Of a stretch of 64,000 nt of DNA, positions 42,011 to 51,270 are shown piece by piece (position 1 is the stretch's first letter; every line of letters begins with the position of its first letter). The DNA is taken from assembly GCF_021025955.1 (NCBI RefSeq), contig NZ_JAJNCL010000012.1:62001-126000 (forward strand), read 5' to 3'. Source of the DNA: Rhodococcus qingshengii (lineage in GTDB: Bacteria; Actinomycetota; Actinomycetes; Mycobacteriales; Mycobacteriaceae). A program made the translations under genes and the position numbers. The notes beneath the pieces are model-generated. The model made no database searches. It saw nothing but the letters and a program-made list of their open reading frames with translations, and was not told the origin of the DNA.

Positions 42011-42855
42011 GCGAGTCGCGCCTTCTCCGCCTCGATGTCGAAGTTGGCAGGCGGCCAGTCGAGATCGAGCTTCTCCAGAGCATCGATCAGTAGCTCCGTG
42101 ACCGCAATTCGGCTGTACCACTTGCGATCACACGGCACGACGTACCACGGTGCACGCTCGGTCGACGTCTTGTCGAGCATTGCCTGATACGCCTGCTGAT
42201 AAGCCGGCCACAACCCGCGCTCGGTCACGTCGCCCGGGTTGTACTTCCAGTACTTGTCCGGACGGACGAGACGTTCTTCGAGTCGCTTCTTCTGTTCGTC
42301 GAGCGAGACGAACATTGCAACCTTCACGATGGTGGTTCCGGCGTCGACGAGTTCCTTCTCGAACTGGTTGATCTCGTCGTAGCGCTTGCTCCAGACATCC
42401 TCCGGGACAAGATCGTGAACGCGCACGACCAGGACGTCCTCGTAGTGGGAGCGATCGAACACACCGAGATAGCCGCCGCGGGGTAGTTCCTTCTGGATCC
42501 GCCAGAGGTAGTGGTGTTGCTTCTCTTCTTCGGTCGGGACACCGAAAGCTGCGTGCTGAACTCCTGAAGGATCCACATGACCGATCACGTGCCGGACCAT
42601 GCCGCCCTTGCCTGCGGTGTCCATGCCTTGCAGGACCAGCAGAATCGAGCGACTGTCCCCGGACCGGCCGTTGGCGTACAGCAACTCCTGCAGGTCGGAC
42701 AGAACCGCGCCGCGCTCCTCGAGCAGACGTTCGCCGTCAGCTTTGTTTCCGGTGAATCCCGAAGTGCTGTTGCGATCGAGTTGATCGAGTTCGAACCCGG
42801 GCTCTGCCCGCAGGGCTTTGGCGGCTGGTGTTTCCCACAGCGAGTCTTGTGCCAT
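42001..42855 (-). CDS. ppk2: Polyphosphate kinase 2
   Basis: This 284-residue single-domain PPK2 uses polyphosphate to phosphorylate nucleotides (ADP or GDP, or AMP). Walker A GMDTAGKGG is at 77-85, Walker B is in FDRSHYEDVL, and the lid region RLVRPDKYWKYNPGD is present. Its roughly 280-residue length fits class I or III; the substrate nucleotide is not certain. Short polar N-terminus. Confidence 0.9.
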   Translation of the reverse strand: MAQDSLWETPAAKALRAEPGFELDQLDRNSTSGFTGNKADGERLLEERGAVLSDLQELLYANGRSGDSRSILLVLQGMDTAGKGGMVRHVIGHVDPSGVQHAAFGVPTEEEKQHHYLWRIQKELPRGGYLGVFDRSHYEDVLVVRVHDLVPEDVWSKRYDEINQFEKELVDAGTTIVKVAMFVSLDEQKKRLEERLVRPDKYWKYNPGDVTERGLWPAYQQAYQAMLDKTSTERAPWYVVPCDRKWYSRIAVTELLIDALEKLDLDWPPANFDIEAEKARLAQS

Positions 42856-42912
42856 GCCGAAAGAATGTCACAGGATTGGCCCCCGTGACTCGAAAGTTCG
42901 GTCTCGGGCGAG

Positions 42913-43647
42913 TCAGTTCTCGGCGGGCTTGACGAGGGGATGCGGAACGGACTTGAACTTGGCCGGTGATCCATTGACCGCAGCGATGCCGGTGATTCCG
43001 CCCCAGGTCATCATCGTGAGGTAGTCGATCAGCGATTCTGCGGACATCGACTTGTTGGAGATCCACCAGTGCGTCGCGAGCTGAATTCCGCCGACGATCC
43101 CGAACGCCCACGGCAGGGAGCCGCCGGAATCCATTTCCATCTCGCGAAGACGATTGCCCAACACCGTGGAGAGCAATTCGGCGATCATGCGCTCGGAGTC
43201 GGCAACGACGTCGCGGTTGGCGCCGGCGCCGTTGGCCATGACGTAGAGGTAGATGTCCGGGTCGGATGCCACGGTTTCGACGTACGCGGTGATGCTGGCC
43301 TGAGTGAGTTCGAAATCGTCGAGATCACCGCTGATCGCTTCGTAGATACGCGGCGAGAGGATCGTCTCGACGTACCGCATCATCGTGGCGGTGGTGAGGT
43401 CGCTCTTGTCGGCGAAGTAGCGGTAGAGCACTGTCTTGGAGACACCGATCTCGGATGCGATCTCGTCCATGCCGATCTCACGGCCGCGCGCCCGGATTGC
43501 GGCGATGGTGCCGTCGACGAGTTCCTCGCGGCGAGCGATCTTGTGCTCACGCCAACGACGCTTGCGACCGTCGGATTTCTCGGGCTTCGCATCAGCAACG
43601 ACTGTGCCGTCTACCTGCTCGTTGTCCTGCACGGCATTCTTGGCCAC
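42913..43647 (-). CDS. TetR family regulator (Rv0472c-like)
   Basis: This 244-residue protein has an unusually long basic N-terminal arm (1-38, GRKRRWREHKIARREEL) before the TetR HTH at about 40-85 (MDEIASEIGVSKTVLYRYFADK). The C-terminal domain includes a Trp/His patch ATHWWISNKSMS. By gene order it corresponds to M. tuberculosis Rv0472c. It is divergent from the DUF445 gene. Ligand unknown. Confidence 0.86.
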   Translation of the reverse strand: MAKNAVQDNEQVDGTVVADAKPEKSDGRKRRWREHKIARREELVDGTIAAIRARGREIGMDEIASEIGVSKTVLYRYFADKSDLTTATMMRYVETILSPRIYEAISGDLDDFELTQASITAYVETVASDPDIYLYVMANGAGANRDVVADSERMIAELLSTVLGNRLREMEMDSGGSLPWAFGIVGGIQLATHWWISNKSMSAESLIDYLTMMTWGGITGIAAVNGSPAKFKSVPHPLVKPAEN

Positions 43648-43818
43648 GAGTCATCTCATATCTGTGGTGCGAGCCACGTCCGATCGGTCTACTTTTCCGT
43701 TCCAGCTTAATGTCCGTGCCTTTGTCTCGGGCACTCACATCGGCAGTTAGGGGGATTAGGTCCTGCAGGATCAGACTTCGCGTCGCTCGCGCTACGCCGC
43801 GTCACACCTTTCGGCACA

Positions 43819-45099
43819 ATGGCGAGGGTGCAGCAATTGAGCCTCTCCGCCTTCGACGACGCCGCCAAGCGTCGGGACCTTCGCAAGATGAAGGTCTTCG
43901 CCACGGGCCTCCTCGGCTTCGCGACGGTGGTCTACATCTTCTGCCGGTGGCAGGAATCCCGCGGTGCCGGAGAGTGGGTCGGATACGTCCGGGCCGCGTC
44001 GGAGGCCGGCATGGTCGGCGCACTTGCCGACTGGTTTGCCGTCACCGCACTCTTCCGTCATCCGATGGGGCTTCCCATCCCACACACCGCGATCATCAAG
44101 CGCAAGAAGGACCAGCTCGGGGCCAGTCTGAGTTCGTTCGTCGGACAGAACTTCCTGGCTCCCGAAGTTGTGTCGGCCAAGGTGCAGCAGGCGCAGATTC
44201 CGCTCCGACTCGGCACGTGGATGGCTGAACCTGCCAATGCCGCTCGCGTCGCCGCCGAGACGTCGACGGTCTTGCGCGGCATGGTTGAGGTTCTTCGCGA
44301 CGAGGACATCGCCCAGATCATCGACAACACGATCGTGAAGCGTCTCGCCGAGCCGATGTGGGGACCGCCGATCGGCCGAGTGCTCGGTGAGCTTCTCAAG
44401 GACAACAAGCAACTGCCGATCATCGAACTGCTGGCCGAGCGCGCGCATCAGTGGGCTCTCGGCAGCCAGGAAACGATCGATCGTGTGATCGTTCGTGATT
44501 CGCCGGCATGGTCACCGAAGTTCGTCGACGCCATGCTGGGGGAGAAGATCTACAAGGAGCTCGTCGAGTTCACCTGGAAAGTTCGTTCCAATCCCGAGCA
44601 CGAGGTGCGCCTCGCTGCCAATCGCTTCCTGATCGATTTCGCGGACGATCTTCAGAACGACCCGGAGACCATCAAGAAGGCCGAGGGGATCAAGGCCGAG
44701 ATCATGGGCCGCGAAGAAGTGACCGGTCTGGCGTCGTCGACGTGGCAGGTCGCCAAGCGACTCATCATGGAGTCCGTCGACGATCCGAACAGCACCCTGC
44801 GAACCAAGGTCGCCGAGAACGTGGCCGGCCTCGGAATCAGGCTGCGCGACGACGACTCCATGCGCGCGAAGGTCGACGGCTGGCTGGTGCAGGGCACCAA
44901 GTACATCGCAGAGAACTACACCGACGAGATCACCGGGGTCATCAGCGACACGGTCGAGCGGTGGGATGCCGACGAAGCAAGCGAAAAGATCGAATTGCAG
45001 GTCGGTCGAGACCTTCAGTTCATCCGTATCAACGGCACCGTTGTCGGGTCGATCGCCGGTCTGCTGATCTATACGATTTCGACGCTCATCTTCGGCTGA
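43819..45099 (+). CDS. DUF445 family membrane-associated protein
   Basis: This 426-residue protein has a hydrophobic N-terminal segment (about 28-42) and a C-terminal transmembrane helix at about 405-425 (VVGSIAGLLIYTISTLIF). The DUF445 signature ADWFAVTALFRHPMGLPIPHTAIIK is near residue 68. The middle is long alpha-helical. By gene order it corresponds to Rv0473. Function unknown. Confidence 0.87.
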   Translation: MARVQQLSLSAFDDAAKRRDLRKMKVFATGLLGFATVVYIFCRWQESRGAGEWVGYVRAASEAGMVGALADWFAVTALFRHPMGLPIPHTAIIKRKKDQLGASLSSFVGQNFLAPEVVSAKVQQAQIPLRLGTWMAEPANAARVAAETSTVLRGMVEVLRDEDIAQIIDNTIVKRLAEPMWGPPIGRVLGELLKDNKQLPIIELLAERAHQWALGSQETIDRVIVRDSPAWSPKFVDAMLGEKIYKELVEFTWKVRSNPEHEVRLAANRFLIDFADDLQNDPETIKKAEGIKAEIMGREEVTGLASSTWQVAKRLIMESVDDPNSTLRTKVAENVAGLGIRLRDDDSMRAKVDGWLVQGTKYIAENYTDEITGVISDTVERWDADEASEKIELQVGRDLQFIRINGTVVGSIAGLLIYTISTLIFG

Positions 45100-45126
45100 G
45101 ATGTCCGATATGTGACGTCCACCACG

Positions 45127-45162
45127 AGTGCTAGCAGTAGTGCTTGCAATAGTTAGCACCCT
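45127..45162. promoter_or_regulatory. Tandem 12-bp TGC(T/A)NGCA-type boxes before the XRE gene
   Basis: AGTGCTAGCAGT (45127-45138) and AGTGCTTGCAAT (45139-45150) are adjacent near-copies, followed by AGTTAGCACC. TGCTAGCA is itself palindromic. The array ends 40 bp before the XRE-gene ATG and is a plausible autoregulatory operator. Confidence 0.5.
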
Positions 45163-45202
45163 CTCCTATCCTGGGAAATGTCCACTGGAAAGGGAGGACG
45201 CA

Positions 45203-45709
45203 ATGCCAGCGAAGTCGACGAACTCCGATGACGGAGATCGTGAATCATCCGGTGCCGCAGCCGGAGCAAGCGACTTGGCAGCTCGCGTCGTCAGCTCTGC
45301 GGCACACGACATCGGGGGGTTCATTCGTGCACAGCGGGAAGCCGCCCAAGTTTCGATGCGCCAACTTGCTCAACTCGCCGGCGTCAGCAATCCGTATCTG
45401 AGTCAGATCGAACGCGGATTGCGCAAACCGTCGGCAGACGTACTGGCGCAAATTGCCAAGGGCCTTCGAGTCTCCTCGGAAGTCCTGTACGTCCAAGCGG
45501 GATATCTCGAACAACGCCCGCACAGTCCCATCAGGGACGCGGTGTTGGCCGAGACGGCCATCAACGAACGGCAGAAGCAAGTACTGCTCGAAATCTACGA
45601 CTCGTTCTGTCGCGAAAACGAGTCGTCCAGACCAGCCGCAGCGCCCGATTTCGCTGAATCGGCCGCAATTCCAGACACCGAGACTTCACTAGGAGAAAAA
45701 GATGACTGA
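45203..45709 (+). CDS. XRE-family regulator upstream of hbhA
   Basis: This 168-residue protein has an XRE HTH at about 38-95 (IRAQREAAQVSMRQLAQLAG, SNPYLSQIERGLRKPS). The N-terminal 30 residues and the C-terminal 35 are acidic and low-complexity. It corresponds by order to M. tuberculosis Rv0474. The ATG at 45203 has AGGGAGGA upstream. It overlaps hbhA by 8 bp, so the two are co-expressed and it may control the operon. Confidence 0.88.
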   Translation: MPAKSTNSDDGDRESSGAAAGASDLAARVVSSAAHDIGGFIRAQREAAQVSMRQLAQLAGVSNPYLSQIERGLRKPSADVLAQIAKGLRVSSEVLYVQAGYLEQRPHSPIRDAVLAETAINERQKQVLLEIYDSFCRENESSRPAAAPDFAESAAIPDTETSLGEKDD

Positions 45710-46529
45710 CAAGAACGCCATCGACAGCGTCAAGACCTCGCTCTACGCCGCCGTCGGTGCAGGCGACCTCGTCGTCCAGGCCGTAGCCGACGTTGTTGCT
45801 CAGGTTCGTGAGCGCGCCGAGAACACCCAGGGTGACGTCAACGGCCGTGTCGACGGTGCCCGCGAGAAGCTTGCTTCCGTCCAGGGTGACGTCGCCGAGA
45901 GCGTCGATGCGCTGCGTGAGCGTCTCGCCGGCCTGCCGTCCGAGCTGCCCGAAGAGCTCGCCGAGCTGCGCGAGAAGTTCGCACCCGAGGAGCTCCGCAA
46001 GGTCGCCGAGGCATATCTCAAGGTTGCCGGCGATTTGTACAACTCCCTCGCAGAGCGCGGCGAAGACGCAGTCGAGCGCATCCGCAAGCAGCCCGCAGTC
46101 GAAGAGGGTATCGCTGCTGCAGAGTCGGCACTCGGCGACGCCGTCGAGCTGACCGAAGACGCACTCGGAACCGTTGCTCGTCAGACGCGCGCCGTGGGCG
46201 AGCAGGCTGCCAAGCTGGCCGGCCGCGCTGCCGGACGCATCTCCGACACCGCAGAAGAGGTCGGCGAGAAGATCTCTGACGCCGGTGAGAAGATTGCCGA
46301 CGCCGGCGACGAGGCTGCACTGAAGGTTCTCGACCTCGGTGACCAGGCTGACGAGGCTTCCAAGGAAGCTGCCGCTCGCGTGACCGCTGCTGCTTCCGAC
46401 GTCCAGGAGCGCGCAACCACAGCCGCCAAGAAGGCCGCTCCGGCCAAGGCTGCTCCCGCGAAGGCTGCACCGGCCAAGGCCACCGCGCCGGCTCCGGCCA
46501 AGAAGGCTGCTCCGGCCAAGAAGGCCTGA
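45702..46529 (+). CDS. hbhA: Heparin-binding hemagglutinin homologue
   Basis: This 275-residue protein has a long alpha-helical/coiled-coil body (about 20-235, many charged heptads such as LRERLAGLPSELPEELAELR) and a C-terminal Lys/Ala/Pro repeat tail (KKAAPAKAAPAKAAPAK, about 240-275). In mycobacteria the tail binds sulfated glycans and the protein is linked to lipid inclusions and surface adhesion; in rhodococci related proteins act on lipid droplets. There is no signal peptide. AGGAG precedes the ATG inside the XRE gene end. Confidence 0.92.
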   Translation: MTDKNAIDSVKTSLYAAVGAGDLVVQAVADVVAQVRERAENTQGDVNGRVDGAREKLASVQGDVAESVDALRERLAGLPSELPEELAELREKFAPEELRKVAEAYLKVAGDLYNSLAERGEDAVERIRKQPAVEEGIAAAESALGDAVELTEDALGTVARQTRAVGEQAAKLAGRAAGRISDTAEEVGEKISDAGEKIADAGDEAALKVLDLGDQADEASKEAAARVTAAASDVQERATTAAKKAAPAKAAPAKAAPAKATAPAPAKKAAPAKKA

Positions 46530-46547
46530 TTTGCCCAGCTCCACCTG

Positions 46548-46587
46548 ACGAAGGCTCCCGCGCTCAGCCGAGTGTGGGAGCCTTCGT
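46548..46587 (+). terminator. Hairpin 3' of hbhA
   Basis: ACGAAGGCTCCC and GGGAGCCTTCGT form a perfect 12-bp stem with a 16-nt loop, 18 bp after the hbhA stop. It likely terminates the XRE-hbhA transcript. Confidence 0.75.
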
Positions 46588-46624
46588 GTTCGTCGGGAAC
46601 CGGATGAGAACTTAGGATGTAGTT

Positions 46625-46921
46625 GTGACTCAAGTCGATGGGCTAGTCGGTCTGATATTTCTCGCACTGAAAGTGCTCGCGCTGGTGGGTGCTGTCTACG
46701 CGATCGTCCATGCCGTCAGGCAGCGCCCGGACGCCTTCACTGCCGTCAACAAATTGACCAAACCGATCTGGCTGGGAATTCTGATCGTCGCGGCGTTGAT
46801 CCTTTTGGCGACGTCTCCTGTCGGTCTCCTGGGCATCATCGCGGTCGTTGCAGTGTGCGTGTATCTCGTGGACGTTCGCCCGCGCGTGGATGACATCCAG
46901 CACGGCGGTTCTCGCTGGTAG
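46625..46921 (+). CDS. DUF2516 family membrane protein
   Basis: This 98-residue protein has transmembrane helices at about 5-27 and in the 40-85 region, with the charged loop HAVRQRPDAFTAVNKLTKPIW typical of DUF2516 (Rv0476 by order). GTG at 46625. Function unknown. Its last codons and stop fall in the first copy of a 23-bp tandem array, so the C-terminus HGGSRW is encoded by repeat DNA. Confidence 0.83.
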   Translation: MTQVDGLVGLIFLALKVLALVGAVYAIVHAVRQRPDAFTAVNKLTKPIWLGILIVAALILLATSPVGLLGIIAVVAVCVYLVDVRPRVDDIQHGGSRW

Positions 46922-47019
46922 TGCGCTGCGGTTCTCGCTGGTAGTGCGCTGCGGTTCCCGCTCATCTGGTGCTGCGGTTCCCGCTCATCCGGTGCTGCGG
47001 TTTCCGCTCATCGTGTGCT
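46905..47019. repeat. Five tandem 23-bp repeats overlapping a stop codon
   Basis: The period is 23 bp starting at 46905, 46928, 46951, 46974 and 46997. Copies 1 and 2 are identical; copies 3-5 differ in the middle (CTCAT replacing CTGGTA). The conserved part is GCGGTT(C/T)(C/T)CGCT and the unit end is a GCT. The array begins inside the DUF2516 gene and runs into the intergenic region. Confidence 0.85.
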
Positions 47020-47135
47020 GCCCCACTCTTCGCTTCAACGCTGACAACGAGCGTTGTTCGAGTGATAGTGTCGGTTAACGGCAGTCACACATAGATTGCA
47101 TCCGTCTGTCGTCAGCAGCAGTCAGGGGTAAATGC

Positions 47136-48167
47136 ATGTCCAGTCGTTCGCGCACCACAGAGCTACGAGTACTGGCAGGCGCCGTCGGAGTGGGAGCGCT
47201 CGTCGCGGTGGTCGCGGGGATCCGTCATCGCCGATCCACGCGCGGTTTGACCCTCTCGAGCGACGTCGAACCCAACGCACTCCTGAAGACTCCGACGCTC
47301 AAAGCCGATATCAGCGAACTGACCACCGACGACGGTGCGATCATCAACGTCCGGGCTTACGGTCCCGTCGACGGCGATCCGATCGTTCTCAGTCACGGAT
47401 GGACGTGCTCTACCGAATTCTGGTACCCGCAGGTCAATGCGCTTGCCGGCGAGTATCGCGTCATTACCTACGATCAGCGCGGTCACGGCCGCAGCACCGT
47501 CGGCAATCTTCCGCTCGGCCCGGAAGTCCTCGCCGACGACCTGTCTGCAGTGCTGGCAGCCACGGTTCGCGAGGACAAGAAGGCAGTCATCGTCGGTCAC
47601 AGCATGGGCGGGATGAGTATCATCGCCTGGGCTGGTCGCCACCCCGACGAGGTCAAGACGTACGCATCGGCGGTCATGCTCGCGAGCACCGCGAGCGAGA
47701 GGTTGATCGCGGAGACCACGGTCATCCCACTGCCCAATCGTTTTCCTCGGGTGCCGGTCCCGGTGGGCCGCGCCATCCTCAGCTCGCCCGTTCCGTTCGT
47801 CTCCTCGGGCGCGATGACGAAGGCGATCCAATACGTCTCGATGTCACCGAACGCCAGCAAGGCCGAGATTCAGTTCTGCGAGAACATCGTTCGTGAGTGC
47901 AAGCCCCGCATCCGTGGCGGTTGGGGAGCAGCGCTGAGCACCCTCGACATTCACGAGGGACTCGACAATCTCGAAGTGCCGACCACCGTGCTCGTCGGCT
48001 CGCTCGATCGGCTCACTCCGCCGGTCCATGCGCGCAAGCTTGCGCAGGTCCTTGACGACGCCGGCAACCTCGAACGGTTGATCGTGTTGCCGGGCGTCGG
48101 TCATATGTCGTCGATCGAGAACATCGACGAGTTCGACAAGGAAATCGTGCGACTGCGCAACCTCTAG
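47136..48167 (+). CDS. Alpha/beta-hydrolase with N-terminal membrane anchor
   Basis: This 343-residue protein has a transmembrane segment at about 11-28, then an alpha/beta-hydrolase fold: oxyanion SHGWTC, nucleophile GHSMGG, acid in GSLDRLTPP and His in LPGVGHMSS. It is similar to epoxide-hydrolase/esterase-like enzymes; substrate unknown. A short inverted repeat (CAACGCT/AGCGTTG, 47036-47056) lies about 80 bp upstream. Confidence 0.86.
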   Translation: MSSRSRTTELRVLAGAVGVGALVAVVAGIRHRRSTRGLTLSSDVEPNALLKTPTLKADISELTTDDGAIINVRAYGPVDGDPIVLSHGWTCSTEFWYPQVNALAGEYRVITYDQRGHGRSTVGNLPLGPEVLADDLSAVLAATVREDKKAVIVGHSMGGMSIIAWAGRHPDEVKTYASAVMLASTASERLIAETTVIPLPNRFPRVPVPVGRAILSSPVPFVSSGAMTKAIQYVSMSPNASKAEIQFCENIVRECKPRIRGGWGAALSTLDIHEGLDNLEVPTTVLVGSLDRLTPPVHARKLAQVLDDAGNLERLIVLPGVGHMSSIENIDEFDKEIVRLRNL

Positions 48168-48179
48168 CGCACCGCTGCT

Positions 48180-49067
48180 CTAGCTGAAGACAACCGTCTT
48201 GCGCCCGTGGACCAGGACACGATCCTCGAGATGCCAGCGTAGTCCGCGTGAGAGTACGAGCTTTTCGATGTCCCGACCCTGACGGACCATGTCGGCGACA
48301 TCGTCGGCATGGTCCACACGGATCACGTCCTGCTCGATGATCGGGCCGGCGTCGAGTTCGGCGGTCACGTAGTGGCACGTGGCGCCGATCAATTTCACAC
48401 CGCGCGCGAAGGCCTGGTGGTACGGGCGAGCACCGATGAACGACGGCAAGAAGCTGTGGTGGATGTTGATCGCGCGGCCGGCCCAGTGCTCGCACAGTGA
48501 TTCGGGCAGCACCTGCATGAAGCGTGCAAGAACCACGGCGTCGGGGTTGTGAGCGTCGACCAGGTCGCGGACCTTCTCGAAGGACGGTCCCCGTTCAGCC
48601 GGGTCCTTGGCGAACGGAACGTGGTGGAAGTCGATCCCGTGGCGCTCGGTGACACTGCGCAGATCCTCATGATTGCCGATGACGGCGCTGATTTCGGCCG
48701 GGAGTTCCCCGCCCGCAGCGCGGCCCAGGAGATCATGCAAGCAGTGACCTTCCTTGCTCACGAGCAGCACGATCTTCTTGGGAGCACCCGAGTCGTGAAG
48801 AGTCCACTCGGTTTCCGGACCGATCTCGGCCGCAACAGCTTTGAACCGTTCACGAAGCTCGTCGATGCTCATGTTCACCGAAGACGCACGGACCGCCTGC
48901 CGCGTGAAGAACCATCCGGTGTCGGCATCGGCGTGATACGCAGCTTCCACGATCCATCCACCGACGTCGGTGAGAAAGGTCGAGATGCGTGCGACGATGC
49001 CCGTGGTGTCGGGGCAGCCGAGGGACAGAACATAGCGACGATCATCGATCGAAGGTGCAGCGGTCAT
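48180..49067 (-). CDS. purU: Formyltetrahydrofolate deformylase
   Basis: This 295-residue enzyme hydrolyses 10-formyl-THF to formate and THF, balancing one-carbon pools. It has an N-terminal ACT domain (about 8-85, [18 protein letters not shown]) and a C-terminal formyltransferase domain with [20 protein letters not shown] and [17 protein letters not shown], including the usual Asn-His-Asp residues. The ATG at 49067 is chosen at MTAAPSIDD; the longer frame overlaps deoC. Divergent from deoC by 64 bp. Confidence 0.94.
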   Translation of the reverse strand: MTAAPSIDDRRYVLSLGCPDTTGIVARISTFLTDVGGWIVEAAYHADADTGWFFTRQAVRASSVNMSIDELRERFKAVAAEIGPETEWTLHDSGAPKKIVLLVSKEGHCLHDLLGRAAGGELPAEISAVIGNHEDLRSVTERHGIDFHHVPFAKDPAERGPSFEKVRDLVDAHNPDAVVLARFMQVLPESLCEHWAGRAINIHHSFLPSFIGARPYHQAFARGVKLIGATCHYVTAELDAGPIIEQDVIRVDHADDVADMVRQGRDIEKLVLSRGLRWHLEDRVLVHGRKTVVFS

Positions 49068-49131
49068 GCGGCCTAGTCTCTCAGGTGCGGCTGCGGCGAC
49101 GGTCGCGTGGTGGTGTGCCAAGCTTTCCATC

Positions 49132-49797
49132 ATGTCTGAAGCCGCACTCACTCGTTCCCAGGTTGCCGCGATGGTGGACCACACTCTGCTCAAACCCGAA
49201 GCCACCGCAGCCGATGTGACCGCCCTGATCGACGAAGCACGCAGCCTCGGTGTGCTCGCTGTCTGCGTCTCGCCGTCGATGTTGCCGATTCGCGCCGAAG
49301 GACTGGTGACGGCGGCCGTCGTCGGATTCCCGTCGGGGAAGCATCATTCACTGGTCAAGGGCGCTGAAGCGCGACTGGCCGTCGATCAAGGCGCAGCCGA
49401 GGTCGACATGGTCATCGACGTAGGAGCGGCGGTCGCCGGCGACTACAGCGCGGTGTTGGCAGACATCCTCACCGTCCGCGAGGCGATGGGGGAGAGCGCG
49501 ATCCTCAAAGTGATCCTCGAAACCGCAGCGCTGTCCGACGAGGCCATCGTCGAATGCTGCCGCGCAGCCGTGCGCGCCGGGGCGAACTTCGTCAAGACCT
49601 CCACCGGATTCCACCCTGCAGGCGGGGCAACTGTCGAGGCCGTCACACTGATGGCGCAGACCGTCGGTCCGGGCGTGGGAGTCAAGGCCAGTGGCGGAAT
49701 ACGTACGACGCAGGCGGCACTCGACATGATCGCGGCCGGTGCCACCCGCCTCGGATTGTCCGGAACCCGAGCAGTATTGGACGGTCTGACCGACTAG
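49132..49797 (+). CDS. deoC: Deoxyribose-phosphate aldolase
   Basis: This 221-residue class I aldolase splits 2-deoxyribose-5-phosphate to acetaldehyde and glyceraldehyde-3-phosphate. The Schiff-base Lys is in FVKTSTGF and the second Lys in [10 protein letters not shown]. It starts [12 protein letters not shown] with [11 protein letters not shown]. The ATG at 49132 is preferred. It overlaps the convergent DUF2993 gene by 4 bp at the stop. Confidence 0.94.
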   Translation: MSEAALTRSQVAAMVDHTLLKPEATAADVTALIDEARSLGVLAVCVSPSMLPIRAEGLVTAAVVGFPSGKHHSLVKGAEARLAVDQGAAEVDMVIDVGAAVAGDYSAVLADILTVREAMGESAILKVILETAALSDEAIVECCRAAVRAGANFVKTSTGFHPAGGATVEAVTLMAQTVGPGVGVKASGGIRTTQAALDMIAAGATRLGLSGTRAVLDGLTD

Positions 49798-50564
49798 GTC
49801 AGCAGGCCGCAGCTGTCCGGCACCGCCGAGGTGTTCTGGTTGTTCGCGTCGGCGACGGGCATGGCGTAGGCGCCACCCTCGAGCGAGATCTCGATAGCGT
49901 CGTCGGTGACGGTCAGTTCCGTGGGCTTCATGTCCAGCGGGTATGTCTGCAGGCTGTCGGTGAGTGTCTGGACGATGCCGTCGACCAGGTCGGTCGGCAG
50001 ACCCAATCCGAGAATCTCGGCACCGACGGTCTGAACGTCGACCACTCCGTTGGTGACGGTGGGCTTGACCGTGAGCTTCGCGAGCCCGACCGGTCCGACG
50101 TCGAATGCGAGTGTTCCGGCGCTCGAGTCGGCGGTGACGCCGGAGACGAGGCCACCGAAGGTCTGCTCCTGCAAAGTGGCGAGAATGCCTGCGGTAGACC
50201 AGTTGACGTCGGCGCTGGAGCTGCCGATGGTGCCGCTGTTACCCGCCGAGGGCTGCAAGTTGATGTCGTTCACCTTCGCGTGAACCTGCATTCCCGTTGC
50301 GGGGCCGAACGAAGAGTCGTCACTGTCGATGCTGATGTACGGCACCTTCTTGTCGACTGCCTGCAGGAGTACGGGTTTCCAGCTCAACCCGACATCGACC
50401 TGGGATCCCAGTTCGCTCTGGAACTGGTCGGCCATGCAGGTCTTCACCTGGTTGCGTACGTACAGTTCTCCACCGACGAGTGCCGCGACGAGTACGGCGA
50501 TCACCACGAGAAGGATGATGAGCACTCGGTTGCGCGGACGAGGGTTGTTCGCTGCGACAGTCAT
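49794..50564 (-). CDS. DUF2993 (LmeA-like) envelope protein
   Basis: This 256-residue protein has a basic start, one transmembrane or signal helix at about 14-35, and a DUF2993 domain outside the membrane. DUF2993 includes mycobacterial LmeA, which acts in lipomannan/LAM biosynthesis, but this copy sits elsewhere and its role is unproven. The ATG at 50564 ([13 protein letters not shown]) is chosen. Confidence 0.82.
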   Translation of the reverse strand: MTVAANNPRPRNRVLIILLVVIAVLVAALVGGELYVRNQVKTCMADQFQSELGSQVDVGLSWKPVLLQAVDKKVPYISIDSDDSSFGPATGMQVHAKVNDINLQPSAGNSGTIGSSSADVNWSTAGILATLQEQTFGGLVSGVTADSSAGTLAFDVGPVGLAKLTVKPTVTNGVVDVQTVGAEILGLGLPTDLVDGIVQTLTDSLQTYPLDMKPTELTVTDDAIEISLEGGAYAMPVADANNQNTSAVPDSCGLLT

Positions 50565-50691
50565 TCGCCAGATTCTTCCCGACGAGTCTGAACGAACTCT
50601 GTGAATACGCACTTCTTCATTCCTGTGATGCGCGACACAGTCGCCCGTAGTCTGTTCGAAACGGCGTTTTCGACGGTCACCGGAGGTGGTC

Positions 50692-51270
50692 ATGGCTTCG
50701 GACTACGAGTCACTCGAGCTGCTGGCGCTACGACAGTGTGGATTTGTCACGGCTCTGCAGGCATCCGAACTGGGTTTCGGTCTGGCCTTGATGGACGAGA
50801 TGACGGAATCCGGAGCTTGGACGACTGAGTGTCGCGGACTTTTTCGCCTCGAATGCGTCAGACATACTGCCTTGGACGAGTTTGCGAAGTGGTGTACGTG
50901 GTTCGCCGGTAGCGCCACTGTTTCGCACTACAGTGCCGCAGATCTGCACGGCCTCGGGCACCTGCAACCTCGCTTCATTCATCTCTCCGTTGCGCACCCT
51001 CTCGCGGCGCCGACCCGCCAGGTCGCCCTGCACCGACTGCCGCTCGCGGATGACGAGTGTGAACAGATCGGGCCCATCCGCATCACCACACCGTTGCGTA
51101 CCGTGCACGACCTGGCTTCCGGTGGAATTTCCCAAGTCCTACTCAACGAAGTAGTCGCCGATGCGGTGGCGATCGGTCGACTCGACGCGCACGAGTTGTA
51201 TCTCTCGTGTGAGAACGCGAGTGTGGATGTTGCTGTTCGAGTGGAGTTGGCGCTCGCCGCAAGCCTGTAA
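50692..51270 (+). CDS. AbiEi-antitoxin-like winged-helix protein
   Basis: This 192-residue protein has an N-terminal region (LALRQCGFVTALQASELG, then GLFRLE) that resembles the N-terminal winged helix of type IV AbiEi antitoxins and related rhodococcal proteins. The middle has HLSVAHPLAAPTRQVALHR and ITTPLRTVHDLAS, as in that family. The ATG at 50692 has GGAGG. No AbiEii nucleotidyltransferase toxin gene is adjacent, so it is an orphan or a regulator. Moderate confidence in the family. Confidence 0.65.
   Translation: MASDYESLELLALRQCGFVTALQASELGFGLALMDEMTESGAWTTECRGLFRLECVRHTALDEFAKWCTWFAGSATVSHYSAADLHGLGHLQPRFIHLSVAHPLAAPTRQVALHRLPLADDECEQIGPIRITTPLRTVHDLASGGISQVLLNEVVADAVAIGRLDAHELYLSCENASVDVAVRVELALAASL

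Noticed and set aside
45120-45165. CIRCE/HrcA element before the XRE gene
   Set aside because: TTAGCACC resembles the left CIRCE arm, but the matching GAGTGCTAA arm at 9-bp spacing is missing.
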